A stretch of 64,000 bases of DNA, from the NCBI RefSeq assembly GCF_005405885.1, contig NZ_BJFL01000006.1, positions 160,091-224,090 of the forward strand. Reading direction: 5' to 3'. The notes beneath the pieces were generated by a model. That model was not told the origin of the DNA, did not search any database, and worked only from the letters and a program-made list of their open reading frames with translations. Shown here piece after piece: positions 1 to 7,803 of the stretch. Source of the DNA: Gandjariella thermophila (GTDB lineage: Bacteria > Actinomycetota > Actinomycetes > Mycobacteriales > Pseudonocardiaceae). The translations under genes were made by a program, and so were the position numbers. The number at the start of each line of letters is the position of its first letter. The stretch's first letter is position 1.

Positions 1-1220
1 TTCTGCTCGCGCACCTCCAGCGGGTCCTTGCCCAGCTCGGCGGCCAGCTCGTCCATCATCCGCTCGATGGCGTAGGTGGCCTCCGGCCGGCCGGCGCCCC
101 GGTAGGCGTCGGTCCACGTCTTGTTGGTGAAGACGTTGGTGCAGCTGAACCGGTACGCGGGCAGCTTGTAGATGGCGTTGAACATGAACGCGCCGAGAAT
201 CGGGATGCCCGGGGTGACCAGGCCGAGGTAGGCGCCCATGTCGGCGAGCAGGTCGACCTTGAGGCCGAGCAGGGTACCGTCCCGCCGGGCGGCCAGGGTG
301 AGCCGCTGGATCTGGTCCCGGCCGTGGTGCGCGGAGACCATGCTCTCCGAGCGGCTCTCCGTCCACTTCACCGGACGACCGATCCGCCTGGCGGCCAGGA
401 AGGTCAGCACCTCCTCGGGGGTGACCTGCAGCTTGCCGCCAAACCCACCGCCGACGTCCGGCGCGATCACCCGGATCTTCTGCTCCGGTACGCCGAGCGT
501 CATGGCCAGCATCAGCCGCAGAATGTGCGGCACCTGGGTGGCCGACCACATGGTGATCTGCTCGCCGGTCGGGTCGACCACCACCGAGCGGGGTTCCATG
601 AACGCCGGGATCAACCGCTGCTGCCGGAAGCGCCGTTCCAGCACCACGTCGCCGCGCTCGCGGGCCTCGGCGATCACCCGGTCCACGTCCTCGCCGGTGC
701 CCGCCTCGCCGGAGTCGAACACCCACGTCGCGCACCTGTTGGTGCCGAGGTCCTGGTGGACCAGCGGAGAGCCGTCGGCCAGCGCGGCCTCCATGTCCAG
801 CACCACCGGCAGGTCCTCGTAGTCCACGTCGATCGCCTCGACGGCGTCCCGCGCCTCGGCCGCGCTGCGGGCGACCACCAGGGCCACCGGCTCGCCGGCG
901 AAGCGCACCTCGTCCACGGCGAGGGCGGGGTGCTGGGGCGAGGCCATGTCCGGGGTGATCGGCCACGCGCACGGCAGGCTGCCCTGCTGCTCGGCCAGGT
1001 CCGTGCCGGTGAGCACGGCGATCACGCCGGGCATCGAGCGGGCCGCCTCCGCGTCCAGGCGGGAGATCTTCGCGTGCGCCAGCGGGCTGCGCAGCACCGC
1101 CATGTGCAGCAGCCCGGGTAGCGCGATGTTGTCCGTCCACCGGGTCCGGCCGGTGATCAGGCGCGCGTCCTCCTTGCGGCGCCGGGGCCGGCCGAGTTCC
1201 GGTTCGATCGTCGCGGTCAT
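1..1220 (-). CDS. coxL: Molybdenum hydroxylase large subunit, form-II CoxL-like (partial)
   Basis: Large molybdopterin-cytosine-dinucleotide subunit of a xanthine dehydrogenase / aerobic CO dehydrogenase family enzyme. The ATG at 1220 follows a GGGAGG ribosome site; about 406 residues are present and the C-terminal half runs off the left edge. The N-terminal ald/xan hammerhead domain is followed by a Mo-binding domain with a GGGFGGK motif. The active-site loop at about residues 372-378 reads AYRGAGR, the form-II signature; true high-affinity CO dehydrogenases (form I) have AYRCSFR. The substrate is therefore more likely a purine, aldehyde or other N-heterocycle than CO, though form-II enzymes are poorly characterised. 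It lies 34 bp downstream of the 2Fe-2S subunit. A FAD-binding medium subunit is not visible and, if present, is beyond the edge. Confidence 0.93.
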   Translation of the reverse strand, partial: MTATIEPELGRPRRRKEDARLITGRTRWTDNIALPGLLHMAVLRSPLAHAKISRLDAEAARSMPGVIAVLTGTDLAEQQGSLPCAWPITPDMASPQHPALAVDEVRFAGEPVALVVARSAAEARDAVEAIDVDYEDLPVVLDMEAALADGSPLVHQDLGTNRCATWVFDSGEAGTGEDVDRVIAEARERGDVVLERRFRQQRLIPAFMEPRSVVVDPTGEQITMWSATQVPHILRLMLAMTLGVPEQKIRVIAPDVGGGFGGKLQVTPEEVLTFLAARRIGRPVKWTESRSESMVSAHHGRDQIQRLTLAARRDGTLLGLKVDLLADMGAYLGLVTPGIPILGAFMFNAIYKLPAYRFSCTNVFTNKTWTDAYRGAGRPEATYAIERMMDELAAELGKDPLEVREQ

Positions 1221-1254
1221 GCTGCTACCGCCTCCCTCACGCGCTCGATCCGGC

Positions 1255-1785
1255 TCATTCCCCGCCTCCCACGGCGTGCGCGGTGGCGCCCTCGCTGACC
1301 CGCTCCACCTCGGGGCCGGCGCCGGGCCGCATCCGCTCGGCGGCGTCCCGCACGGCCCGCACGATGTTCTGGTAGCCGGTACACCGGCACAGGTTGCCCT
1401 CCAGCCCCTGCCGCACCGCGTCCTCGGTCGGCTCGGGGTTGTCGGCCAGCAGGTCGATCGCCTGCATGATCATTCCGGGCGTGCAGAACCCGCACTGCAG
1501 CGCGTGGTTGTCGTGGAACGCCTGCTGCACCGGGTGCAGTTGGCCGTCCCTCGCCAGCCCCTCGATGGTGGTGACCTCGCAGCCGTCGGCCTGCACGGCG
1601 AGCACCGAGCAGGACTTCACACTGTGGCCGTCGAGGTGGACGGTGCAGGCGCCGCAGTTGCTCGTGTCGCAGCCGACCACGGTGCCCACCTTGCCGAGCC
1701 GTTCCCGCAGGTACTGCACCAGCAGCATGCGTGGCTCGACCTCATCGCTGTACGTGACTCCGTCGACGGTGACGGTGATGCGCAT
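1255..1785 (-). CDS. coxS: Molybdenum hydroxylase 2Fe-2S small subunit
   Basis: Small electron-transfer subunit of the same hydroxylase, 176 aa, a normal length. The N-terminal plant-ferredoxin-like domain has cysteines 39, 44, 47 and 59; the C-terminal alpha-helical domain has the second cluster set, Cys98, Cys101, Cys133 and Cys135 (CGFC and CRCTGY motifs). It passes electrons from the molybdenum centre toward FAD. It is transcribed just ahead of the large subunit. The 216-bp gap separating it from the upstream xdhC gene holds an inverted repeat, so the structural genes may have their own promoter. Confidence 0.95.
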   Translation of the reverse strand: MRITVTVDGVTYSDEVEPRMLLVQYLRERLGKVGTVVGCDTSNCGACTVHLDGHSVKSCSVLAVQADGCEVTTIEGLARDGQLHPVQQAFHDNHALQCGFCTPGMIMQAIDLLADNPEPTEDAVRQGLEGNLCRCTGYQNIVRAVRDAAERMRPGAGPEVERVSEGATAHAVGGGE

Positions 1786-1939
1786 GGGCCCTCCATGACG
1801 TGCCCGCGCGGTGCGCCCGCCGTATGAACCCGGGCGCCCGGCTCGGCTCCCACGGCAAGGCTCCCCACGCGTCGGTGACCGGACTCACACCGGAGCCTCC
1901 CCCTCATGGCGGCGTGGGACAAGTCCCGGAGGGCCCTCC

Positions 1940-1966
1940 GTGCTGTTCCAGATGGCGGAACAGCAC
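1940..1966. repeat. Inverted repeat, 10-bp arms with 7-nt spacer
   Basis: Perfect arms GTGCTGTTCC (1940-1949) and GGAACAGCAC (1957-1966) lie between xdhC (stop at 2002) and coxS (start at 1785). A 14-bp perfect palindrome, CGGAGGGCCCTCCG, abuts it at 1927-1940. The position suits either a terminator for the xdhC transcript or an operator for coxS-coxL; there is no T-tract, so the operator reading is at least as likely. Confidence 0.5.
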
Positions 1967-2001
1967 ACGGTAGCTCGGTCAGCGGCCGCCGGCGCGGGTG
2001 A

Positions 2002-3132
2002 TCACATCACCCGATCGGGCGTGCGGTGGATCGGGCCTTCCAGCGTGGACAGCCGATCGCCACGGCCGCCCCAGCGCAGCGCGATGATCTCCGCGGCGAT
2101 GGAGACCGCGGTCTCCTCCGGGGTGCGCGCGCCGAGGTCCAGACCGATCGGCGAGGACAGCCGGGCCAGTTCGGACTCGGTGAGCCCGGCCTCCCGCAGC
2201 CGCTTGAGCCGGTCGTCGTGGGTGCGGCGGGAGCCCATCGCGCCGACGTAGCCGAGGTCCAGCCGCAGCGCCACCTCCAGCACCGGCACGTCGAACTTGG
2301 GGTCGTGGGTGAGTACGGCGACCACGGTGCGGTGGTCCACCCGGCCGGCCTCGGCCTCGGCGGCCAGGTAGCGGTGCGGCCAGTCCACCACCACCTCGTG
2401 CGCGTCCGGGAACCGGCTGCGGGTGGCGAACACCGGCCGCGCGTCGCACACGGTGACCCGGTAGCCGAGGAAGGTGCCCATCCGCGCCATGGCCGCGGCG
2501 AAGTCGATGGCACCGAACACCAGCATCCGCGGCGGCGGCTCGAAGGAGTTGACGAACACCGCCATGCCCTCACCGCGGCGCTGCCCGTCCGGGCCATAGT
2601 GCAGCGTCCCGGTCCGGCCGCTGAACAGCATGCCGCGCGCGTCGTCCACGATCGCCGCGTCCGCCCGGTCCGAGCCGACCGTGCCGGCCGAGCGGTCCGG
2701 CCAGACCACGATCCGCCGGCCGATCCGGGCGGCGTCCGGGTGCTCCACCACGGTGGCCACCGCGACCGGCTCCTCGTCCCGCACCGAGCGGACCAGGTCG
2801 TCCAGTTCCGGGAAGCTGGGCCGGTCGATCTTCTCCACGAACACGTCCAGGATGCCGCCGCACGTCAGGCCGACGGCGAAGGCGTCGTCGTCGCTCACCC
2901 CGTAGCGCTGCAGCACGGGCTGGCCGCCCGCGACCACCTGCTCGGCCAGGTCGTACACGGCGCCCTCGACGCAGCCGCCGGAGACGCTGCCGTGCGCCGA
3001 CCCGTCCGCCGCGACCAGCATGGCGGCGCCGGCCGGCCGCGGCGCGGAGCGGAACGTGGACACCACCGTGCCCAGGCCCACCGACTCGCCGGCCGACCAC
3101 CGGCGGTGCAACTCGTCCAGCACGTCACGCAC
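2002..3132 (-). CDS. XdhC/CoxF-family molybdenum cofactor maturation protein
   Basis: 376-aa protein with an N-terminal XdhC_CoxI domain (GTVVSTFRSAPRPAGA near residue 21, then a GSVSGGCVEGAVYDLA motif) and a C-terminal Rossmann-like XdhC domain (LVFGAIDFAAAMARMG near residue 205; YVGAMGSRRT further on). Family members bind molybdenum cofactor, promote its sulfuration and load it into xanthine/CO dehydrogenases; they are not enzyme subunits. The GTG start overlaps the end of the upstream VWA gene by 8 bp, so the two are probably translationally coupled. Confidence 0.9.
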   Translation of the reverse strand: MRDVLDELHRRWSAGESVGLGTVVSTFRSAPRPAGAAMLVAADGSAHGSVSGGCVEGAVYDLAEQVVAGGQPVLQRYGVSDDDAFAVGLTCGGILDVFVEKIDRPSFPELDDLVRSVRDEEPVAVATVVEHPDAARIGRRIVVWPDRSAGTVGSDRADAAIVDDARGMLFSGRTGTLHYGPDGQRRGEGMAVFVNSFEPPPRMLVFGAIDFAAAMARMGTFLGYRVTVCDARPVFATRSRFPDAHEVVVDWPHRYLAAEAEAGRVDHRTVVAVLTHDPKFDVPVLEVALRLDLGYVGAMGSRRTHDDRLKRLREAGLTESELARLSSPIGLDLGARTPEETAVSIAAEIIALRWGGRGDRLSTLEGPIHRTPDRVM

Positions 3133-4246
3133 GGCGCACCTCCGAAAGCAACTCCTGCAGGGTCTGCACGCTGTGCCCGGCCAGCAGCCCGTCGACGTGC
3201 GGTAGCGCCACCCGGATCCCCGACTGAACCGGAACGTACCCGTCCCGCCCGGCGTGCGGATTCACCCACAGTACGGCGTGCGCCAGCCGGCGCAGCCGGG
3301 CCATCTGCTCGCCGAGCAGGCTCGGATCGCCGCGTTCCCACCCGTCGGAGAAGACCACGACCACCGCCTGCCGGGCCGCGCCGCGCTGGCCCCAGCGGTC
3401 CAGGAACGCCTTGATCCCCTCGCCGAGCCGGGTACCGCCGGCGAAGTCCGGCACCGCCCGCGCGGCCGCGGTCAGCGCGTGCTCCGGGTCCCGCTGCCGA
3501 AGCTGGCGGGTCAGCCTGGTCATCCGGGTGCCCAGGGTGAACGTCTCGGTGCTCGCCGGGGCCGCGCGGGTGACCACGTGCGCGAACCGCAGCAGCGCGT
3601 CCGCGTACGGACTCATCGACCCGGACACGTCGACCAGCAGCACCACCCGCCGCGGCCGCCGGGCCTTGTGTCGGCGACGCAGCCGGGCCGGCTCGCCGCC
3701 GGCGGCGAGCAGCGCGCGCAGCGTGCGGCGCGGGTCCAGCTCACCGCGGCGGGCCGGGCGGAGGCGCAGCGCGCTGCGCCGGGGCGGGTCCGGGCGGAGC
3801 AGCGCGATCAGCTCGCGCAGGTGGGCCCGTTCCGCGGGGCTCAGCTCGCCGATGTCCCGGTGTCGCAGCACCTCCACGTCGCTGGCTGCGGCGCGCAGCG
3901 GCGGCTGCTCCGCCCCCTCTCCGTCCCCGGACTCCAGCGGGGTCAGCGCGGCGATGCGCGGCGGCGGCTGGCGCTGCTGCGGCGCCGACGGCGACGGCCG
4001 GGACGTGGCCAGCCCGAACCAGGCGGCGAACCCGGCGTCGTAGCGGGGCAGGTCGTCCGGCTCGGCGCACAGCGTCAGCCGGCCGGCCCAGTAGAGCTGG
4101 CTGGGCTCGGCCGCGTCGAACTCGGCCACCGCACGCAGGTACGCCTGAACCCGTTCCGGCCCGCACCCGACGCCGGCGTCCCGCAGCGCGCGGGCGAACC
4201 CGACCAGCCCGGGCACGGGATCTCCGCCGTGATCCGCTGCACCCAC
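3125..4246 (-). CDS. coxE: CoxE-type VWA domain protein
   Basis: 373-aa protein with a C-terminal von Willebrand factor A domain. The MIDAS motif is clear (LLVDVSGSMS), followed by FADGWERGDPSLL-like sequence in which the read residues are VVFSDGWERGD. The N-terminal half is Arg/Pro-rich and variable. CoxE proteins work with the MoxR-type ATPase CoxD; in Oligotropha carboxidovorans the CoxD/CoxE pair assembles the copper-sulfur-molybdenum site. Since the large subunit here is form II, the pair may serve a different metal-site maturation step. The start is GTG at 4246, 42 bp after coxD. Confidence 0.9.
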   Translation of the reverse strand: MGAADHGGDPVPGLVGFARALRDAGVGCGPERVQAYLRAVAEFDAAEPSQLYWAGRLTLCAEPDDLPRYDAGFAAWFGLATSRPSPSAPQQRQPPPRIAALTPLESGDGEGAEQPPLRAAASDVEVLRHRDIGELSPAERAHLRELIALLRPDPPRRSALRLRPARRGELDPRRTLRALLAAGGEPARLRRRHKARRPRRVVLLVDVSGSMSPYADALLRFAHVVTRAAPASTETFTLGTRMTRLTRQLRQRDPEHALTAAARAVPDFAGGTRLGEGIKAFLDRWGQRGAARQAVVVVFSDGWERGDPSLLGEQMARLRRLAHAVLWVNPHAGRDGYVPVQSGIRVALPHVDGLLAGHSVQTLQELLSEVRRA

Positions 4247-4288
4247 ATCGGCGATTGTGCTCCCGGCGGCGGCCGGTCGGCGAACCCG

Positions 4289-5185
4289 TCAGCGGGCGAG
4301 CACGGCGTCCAGCCCGGAGGCGAGCACCCGCTCGGCGTCCTCCCGGTACTTCAGCACGGTGCCGAGGGTGACCGCGGCGGCCTCGGTGTCCAGCTCGGTG
4401 CGGCCGAGCGCGGTCAGCGCCTCCGCCCAGTCGATCGACTCGGCCACGCCGGGCGGCTTGAGCAGCTCCAGCTCACGCAGCCGGCGCACCGCGCTGGCCA
4501 CCTGGGTGGCCAACCGCTCGGTCACGCCGGGCAGCCGGCGGCGCAGGATGGCCACCTCGCGGGCCAGGCTCGGGTGCTCCAGCCAGTGGTAGAGGCAGCG
4601 GCGCTTGAGCGCGTCGTGCACCTCGCGGGTGCGGTTGGAGGTCAGCACGGTCAGCGGCGGCACCTCGGCGCGCACCTCGCCCAGCTCCGGCACGGTCACC
4701 GCGTTCTCGCTGAGCACCTCGAGCAGGAACGCCTCGAACTCGTCGTCCGCCCGGTCGATCTCGTCGACCAGCAGCACGCACGGGGACTGCTCCAGCGCCC
4801 GCAGTAGCGGCCGGGCGAGCAGGAAGCGCGAGGTGTACAGGGAGGACTCGGCCTCGTCCACGTCCAGCGTGCCGCCGGATGCCGCCTCCAGCGCGCGCAG
4901 GTGCAGCAGCTGGCGGGGAAAGTTCCAGTCGTAGAGCGCCTGGGCGGCGTCGATGCCCTCGTGGCACTGCAACCGGACCAGCGGCACGTCCAGCGCCTGG
5001 GCCAGCGCCACGGCGAGCGAGGTCTTGCCGGTGCCCGGCTCGCCCTCGCAGAACAGCGGCCGGTGCATGCGCAGCGCCAGGAACGCCGCCGTGGCCACGC
5101 CCTCGTCGGCCAGGTAGCCGACCCGCTCCAGCTCCGTGGCCAATTCGTTCGGGGACGACATCGGCGCCCAGCCCATTACCGCCAT
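4289..5185 (-). CDS. coxD: MoxR/CoxD-type AAA+ ATPase
   Basis: 298-aa AAA+ ATPase of the MoxR class. Walker A is GEPGTGKTS near residue 48, Walker B is LLVDEIDRAD near residue 140, and sensor-1 is LTSNRTREV. MoxR proteins are chaperone-like ATPases that act with VWA partners; the next gene is such a partner. It is first in the minus-strand cox operon. ATG at 5185 is used; a second ATG eight codons in (5161) is also possible because neither site has a strong ribosome-binding sequence. Confidence 0.9.
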   Translation of the reverse strand: MAVMGWAPMSSPNELATELERVGYLADEGVATAAFLALRMHRPLFCEGEPGTGKTSLAVALAQALDVPLVRLQCHEGIDAAQALYDWNFPRQLLHLRALEAASGGTLDVDEAESSLYTSRFLLARPLLRALEQSPCVLLVDEIDRADDEFEAFLLEVLSENAVTVPELGEVRAEVPPLTVLTSNRTREVHDALKRRCLYHWLEHPSLAREVAILRRRLPGVTERLATQVASAVRRLRELELLKPPGVAESIDWAEALTALGRTELDTEAAAVTLGTVLKYREDAERVLASGLDAVLAR

Positions 5186-5311
5186 GACCTGACATCGTGG
5201 CCGACCGGGGAGCCTCCGGCCAAACCCGGAGCCGGGGCCGGCCCGGTCCTCAGGGGCGGACCAGGGACGTTCCCGATGTTGGCGGGACGTCCCGGCGCGC
5301 AGCCTGGAGGC

Positions 5312-5533
5312 ATGGCTGACGACATCTTCAACCAGGCAAGCAACACGGTCCGGAAGTTTCGGCGCAGCCGGGACGACCGGATGATCGCCGGCGTCTGCGG
5401 CGGCGCGGCCGAACTGCTCGGCGTGGATGCCGCGATCCTGCGCGTGCTCATGGTCGGGGCGACGCTGTTCGGTTTCGGTGCTCCGGCACTGGTCTATCTC
5501 GTGTGCTGGATCGTGGTGCCGGAGACCAGCTAG
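5312..5533 (+). CDS. Small PspC-domain membrane protein
   Basis: 73-aa protein consisting almost entirely of a PspC domain: a basic N-terminus (RKFRRSRDDRM), the conserved AGVCGGAAELLGVD motif, and two hydrophobic stretches ending in LVCWIVVPE. The ATG follows GGAGG by a few bases. PspC-domain proteins are membrane-stress or envelope-associated proteins in actinobacteria. It is transcribed divergently from coxD and is followed by a strong hairpin terminator, so it looks monocistronic. Confidence 0.85.
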   Translation: MADDIFNQASNTVRKFRRSRDDRMIAGVCGGAAELLGVDAAILRVLMVGATLFGFGAPALVYLVCWIVVPETS

Positions 5534-6068
5534 CGCCGGCCAAGATTTTTTCGGCGGGACGTATCCACGGGGCGGCGGGGCGCCCCTGTCTCAGCGTCGG
5601 GCCAATCGCACGGCTGGGGGGCCTGCGGTTGACGGCGAGAGGGGACGACGGCGGGGCCCGGTACGAGGGGGCCGGGCCCTCGCCGTCGCTGTCGAGGGCG
5701 CGGATCGAGGACACCTTCGCCACGGTTGGGGGTGTGAAGGGGCCTCGGCGCGAGCGCGCCACGACGCTCGCGTAACCGCGCGGATCGTGGGCGGCGTGGG
5801 CCGAGGGGGAGCCCACCCGCCCACGATGCCGAATCGGGCCGGTTCGGCCAGTTCCGCCACGTTCCTTCCGCCTTCTCCGCCGCCTTCTGCGCCCGTTTCG
5901 GGGCTGTGTTAGGCCATCTGGCGCCATTCACACAGACATTAAGGCGATCTGTATCTCGTCCCTTCAGGCGTACTCCTCTTGGGCATCACCCGTTTGTGGC
6001 ACCGACGCGGTGTTGGGTGCGTCACACGGGTGCTCGTCCTTGCAGTCAACCTGAGGAGGGGGACGGAC
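5534..6068. other. Intergenic stretch before the CHAT/sigma cassette
   Basis: 535 bp without a convincing gene. It holds a T6 run at about 5546-5551, the long hairpin at 5646-5688, and a more AT-rich patch at about 5925-5965 that probably carries the promoter of the small acidic-protein gene. Open frames here, in all phases, read as Arg/Gly/Ala-rich low-complexity sequence without domain motifs. Confidence 0.5.
5646..5688 (+). terminator. Long GC-rich hairpin after the PspC gene
   Basis: Arms CGACGGCG+GGGCCCGG (5646-5661) and CCGGGCCC+CGCCGTCG (5672-5688, one bulged T) form a 16-bp stem with a 10-nt loop about 110 bp after the PspC stop. There is no T-run, as is common for actinobacterial terminators. 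Confidence 0.55.
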
Positions 6069-6308
6069 GTGAGCAGGCCCACCAGCGAGGAGATCGGCGA
6101 GTTCGAGGAGGAGTTCATCGGTGCGGCGGCCGCCACCGTGACCGCACCGGACCCGGCCGAGACCGTGGCCGGGGAGCACCCCTTCGAGACCACCCAGCCC
6201 AGCCCGGAACCACCGGCGGAGCAACCGGCACCGGCCAAGCCGGACCCGGAGCCGTTCCGCCCGATGGGCGGCATGCCCGATCCGTTCAGCCCGCCGCCGT
6301 CGAAGTAG
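6069..6308 (+). CDS. Small acidic, proline-rich protein of unknown function
   Basis: 79-aa protein started from GTG after GAGGAGGGGG; the frame is open further upstream without a better ribosome site. The N-terminal third is acidic (SEEIGEFEEEFIGAAAA), the rest is Pro/Glu/Ala-rich and ends FRPMGGMPDPFSPPPSK. No signal peptide, cysteine or membrane segment is visible; it is probably disordered. It sits immediately before the sigma-factor/CHAT genes but is separated from them by a 21-bp perfect hairpin. It could be a substrate, regulator or unrelated protein; I do not recognise a family. Confidence 0.65.
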   Translation: MSRPTSEEIGEFEEEFIGAAAATVTAPDPAETVAGEHPFETTQPSPEPPAEQPAPAKPDPEPFRPMGGMPDPFSPPPSK

Positions 6309-6354
6309 CCGGGGGCGCACGCACCGCGACGTCCGGGGGCAAGCGGAGCAGGCC

Positions 6355-6400
6355 GAATGGAGCAGGAGGCCGGGGAACACCCCGGCCTCCTGCTCCATTC
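6355..6400 (+). terminator. Perfect 21-bp hairpin
   Basis: A 21-bp perfect inverted repeat (6355-6375 and 6380-6400) with an AACA loop lies 46 bp after the small acidic-protein stop and 208 bp before the sigma-factor start. It is the strongest stem-loop in the window and should terminate or attenuate transcription coming from upstream. Confidence 0.75.
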
Positions 6401-6607
6401 GAGTGAATTCCGGTGGTCCCCGGTATCCGCGCCGCTCGCTGGTCCTCATCTGACCAGGAACGAACGGCACGGTTTCGGGAAAAGGTGAGGAAACCGTTGC
6501 TGACCACCGCAGCGACTGGGGGCAGGATTCCGTGGAGTCTTTCCACGCGCGCGGCGACGATCCCGGCGCGCGTTGCCGACTTGCGACGGGATTCGGGGGT
6601 GGAGCCG

Positions 6608-7216
6608 ATGACTGGACGGCCGACCGCCAGCGCCAGCCCGCACTGGGCCGAGCTGACCGGACATGACCGGCACGCGGCGTGCCTGCTCGCCGCGCGGGCG
6701 GGTGATCGGGAGGCCCTGGACGCGCTGGTCGTCGAGCTCACCCCGCTGGTCTGGCATGTGGCGCGCGGCCAGGGCCTGGGCCGCACGGAAGCCGAGGACG
6801 TCGTGCAGACCGTGTGGCTGAACCTGCTGCGGAACCTGCACAAGGTCTCCGAGCCGAAGGCCCTGGCCGGCTGGCTGATCACCACGACCCGCCGAGCGGC
6901 CCGCCGGGGCAACGGCCCCACCGCGGACCGGGAGGAGCCGCTGACCGACGACGCGGCCGCGATGGTGCCCACCGAGCAGGGGCTGCCCGAGCCGGAGGCG
7001 GTGCGCAACGACCGGGACCGCCGGCTGTGGAGCGCCTTCCGCCAGCTCCCGCAACGCTGCCAGGAGTTGCTGCGGCTCACCGTGCTCGCCGGCCGCGCGG
7101 AGTACCGCGCGGTCGCCGAGGCGCTGCGGATGCCTCGCGGCAGCATCGGCCCCACCCGGGGCCGCTGCCTGAACCTGCTCCGCAGCCTGTTCGCGACCGA
7201 AGGAGGCTCGCCGTGA
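6608..7216 (+). CDS. ECF-like RNA polymerase sigma factor
   Basis: 202-aa group-4 type sigma factor. The sigma-2 region is recognisable (AARAGDREALDALVVELTP, then GLGRTEAEDVVQTVWLNLL), and a sigma-4 helix-turn-helix is at the C-terminus (FRQLPQRCQELLRLTVL, then EYRAVAEALRMPRGSIGPTRGRCL). I chose ATG 6608 because homology starts just after it; the frame is open to 6413 but that extension is low-complexity. No classical zinc-finger anti-sigma gene follows; the stop codon overlaps the start of a 171-aa unknown (GTGA), making that protein the natural candidate regulator. The gene lies in a cassette with a TPR-CHAT protein. Confidence 0.88.
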   Translation: MTGRPTASASPHWAELTGHDRHAACLLAARAGDREALDALVVELTPLVWHVARGQGLGRTEAEDVVQTVWLNLLRNLHKVSEPKALAGWLITTTRRAARRGNGPTADREEPLTDDAAAMVPTEQGLPEPEAVRNDRDRRLWSAFRQLPQRCQELLRLTVLAGRAEYRAVAEALRMPRGSIGPTRGRCLNLLRSLFATEGGSP

Positions 7217-7728
7217 CCCCGACCGACCGCCCTACCGGGTGGGACAACGGGGACGTGTCCCCGACGAACATGTCGGGGGCGGACGCCCAACTGCTCGCCG
7301 AGCTGGACGAGCTACTCGACATCGCCGACCCGGTGCCGGCCGACCTCGTCGACCGGGTCAGGTTCGCCATCGACTTGGAGAACCTGGACGTCGAGGTGGC
7401 CCGGTGGGAACGAAGTGACGAACTCGCCGGGGTGCGGAGCAAAGGCCGGCCGAGCACGATCACCTTCACCGTGGAGGACCTGACCGTGATGGTCAGTCTC
7501 AGCCCGGGCGTCGGCGGCTACCGGTTCGACGGCTGGCTGGTACCCGGCGGGCCGCACACCATCGAGGTCCGCGTGGACGGCCACGGCTCCACCAGCACCG
7601 CCGCCGACGAGGGTGGCCGCTTCGCGCTGACCGACGTCCCCCGCGGGCTCACCCAGATCCTGGTGCACCTCGCCGCGCCCGTCGGCCAACTGGTCCGCAC
7701 GGTGGCCACGCCGACGATCGTGCTCTGA
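7213..7728 (+). CDS. Unknown protein translationally coupled to the sigma factor
   Basis: 171 aa, started from GTG at 7213 in a 4-bp GTGA overlap with the sigma-factor stop, after an AGGAGG site. An acidic helical N-terminus (SGADAQLLAELDELLDIADP, then a DLVDRVRFAIDLENLDVEVARWE segment) is followed by a beta-rich region with features of a transthyretin/CarboxypepD_reg-like fold (FDGWLVPGGPHTIEVRVDG, GGRFALTDVPRGLTQILVHL). No transmembrane segment or zinc-binding motif is present. Its coupling suggests a stoichiometric partner of the sigma factor, possibly an anti-sigma or adaptor, and possibly the target of the CHAT protein encoded next. That function is inference. Confidence 0.8.
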   Translation: MTPTDRPTGWDNGDVSPTNMSGADAQLLAELDELLDIADPVPADLVDRVRFAIDLENLDVEVARWERSDELAGVRSKGRPSTITFTVEDLTVMVSLSPGVGGYRFDGWLVPGGPHTIEVRVDGHGSTSTAADEGGRFALTDVPRGLTQILVHLAAPVGQLVRTVATPTIVL

Positions 7729-7803
7729 TCCTTCCCGGCGCGCAGACACCCGGGTGCACAACCCGGCGGCACGGCGTTCGGCGGCTGTGGTGACATAGAT
7801 CCC

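Noticed and set aside
5503..5775. 90-codon plus-strand frame after the PspC gene
   Set aside because: It starts inside the PspC gene and runs through the terminator hairpin; no ribosome site or family sequence.
6413..6607. N-terminal extension of the sigma factor
   Set aside because: Sigma-2 homology begins after ATG 6608; the extension is Arg/Ser/Ala-rich and has no better ribosome site.
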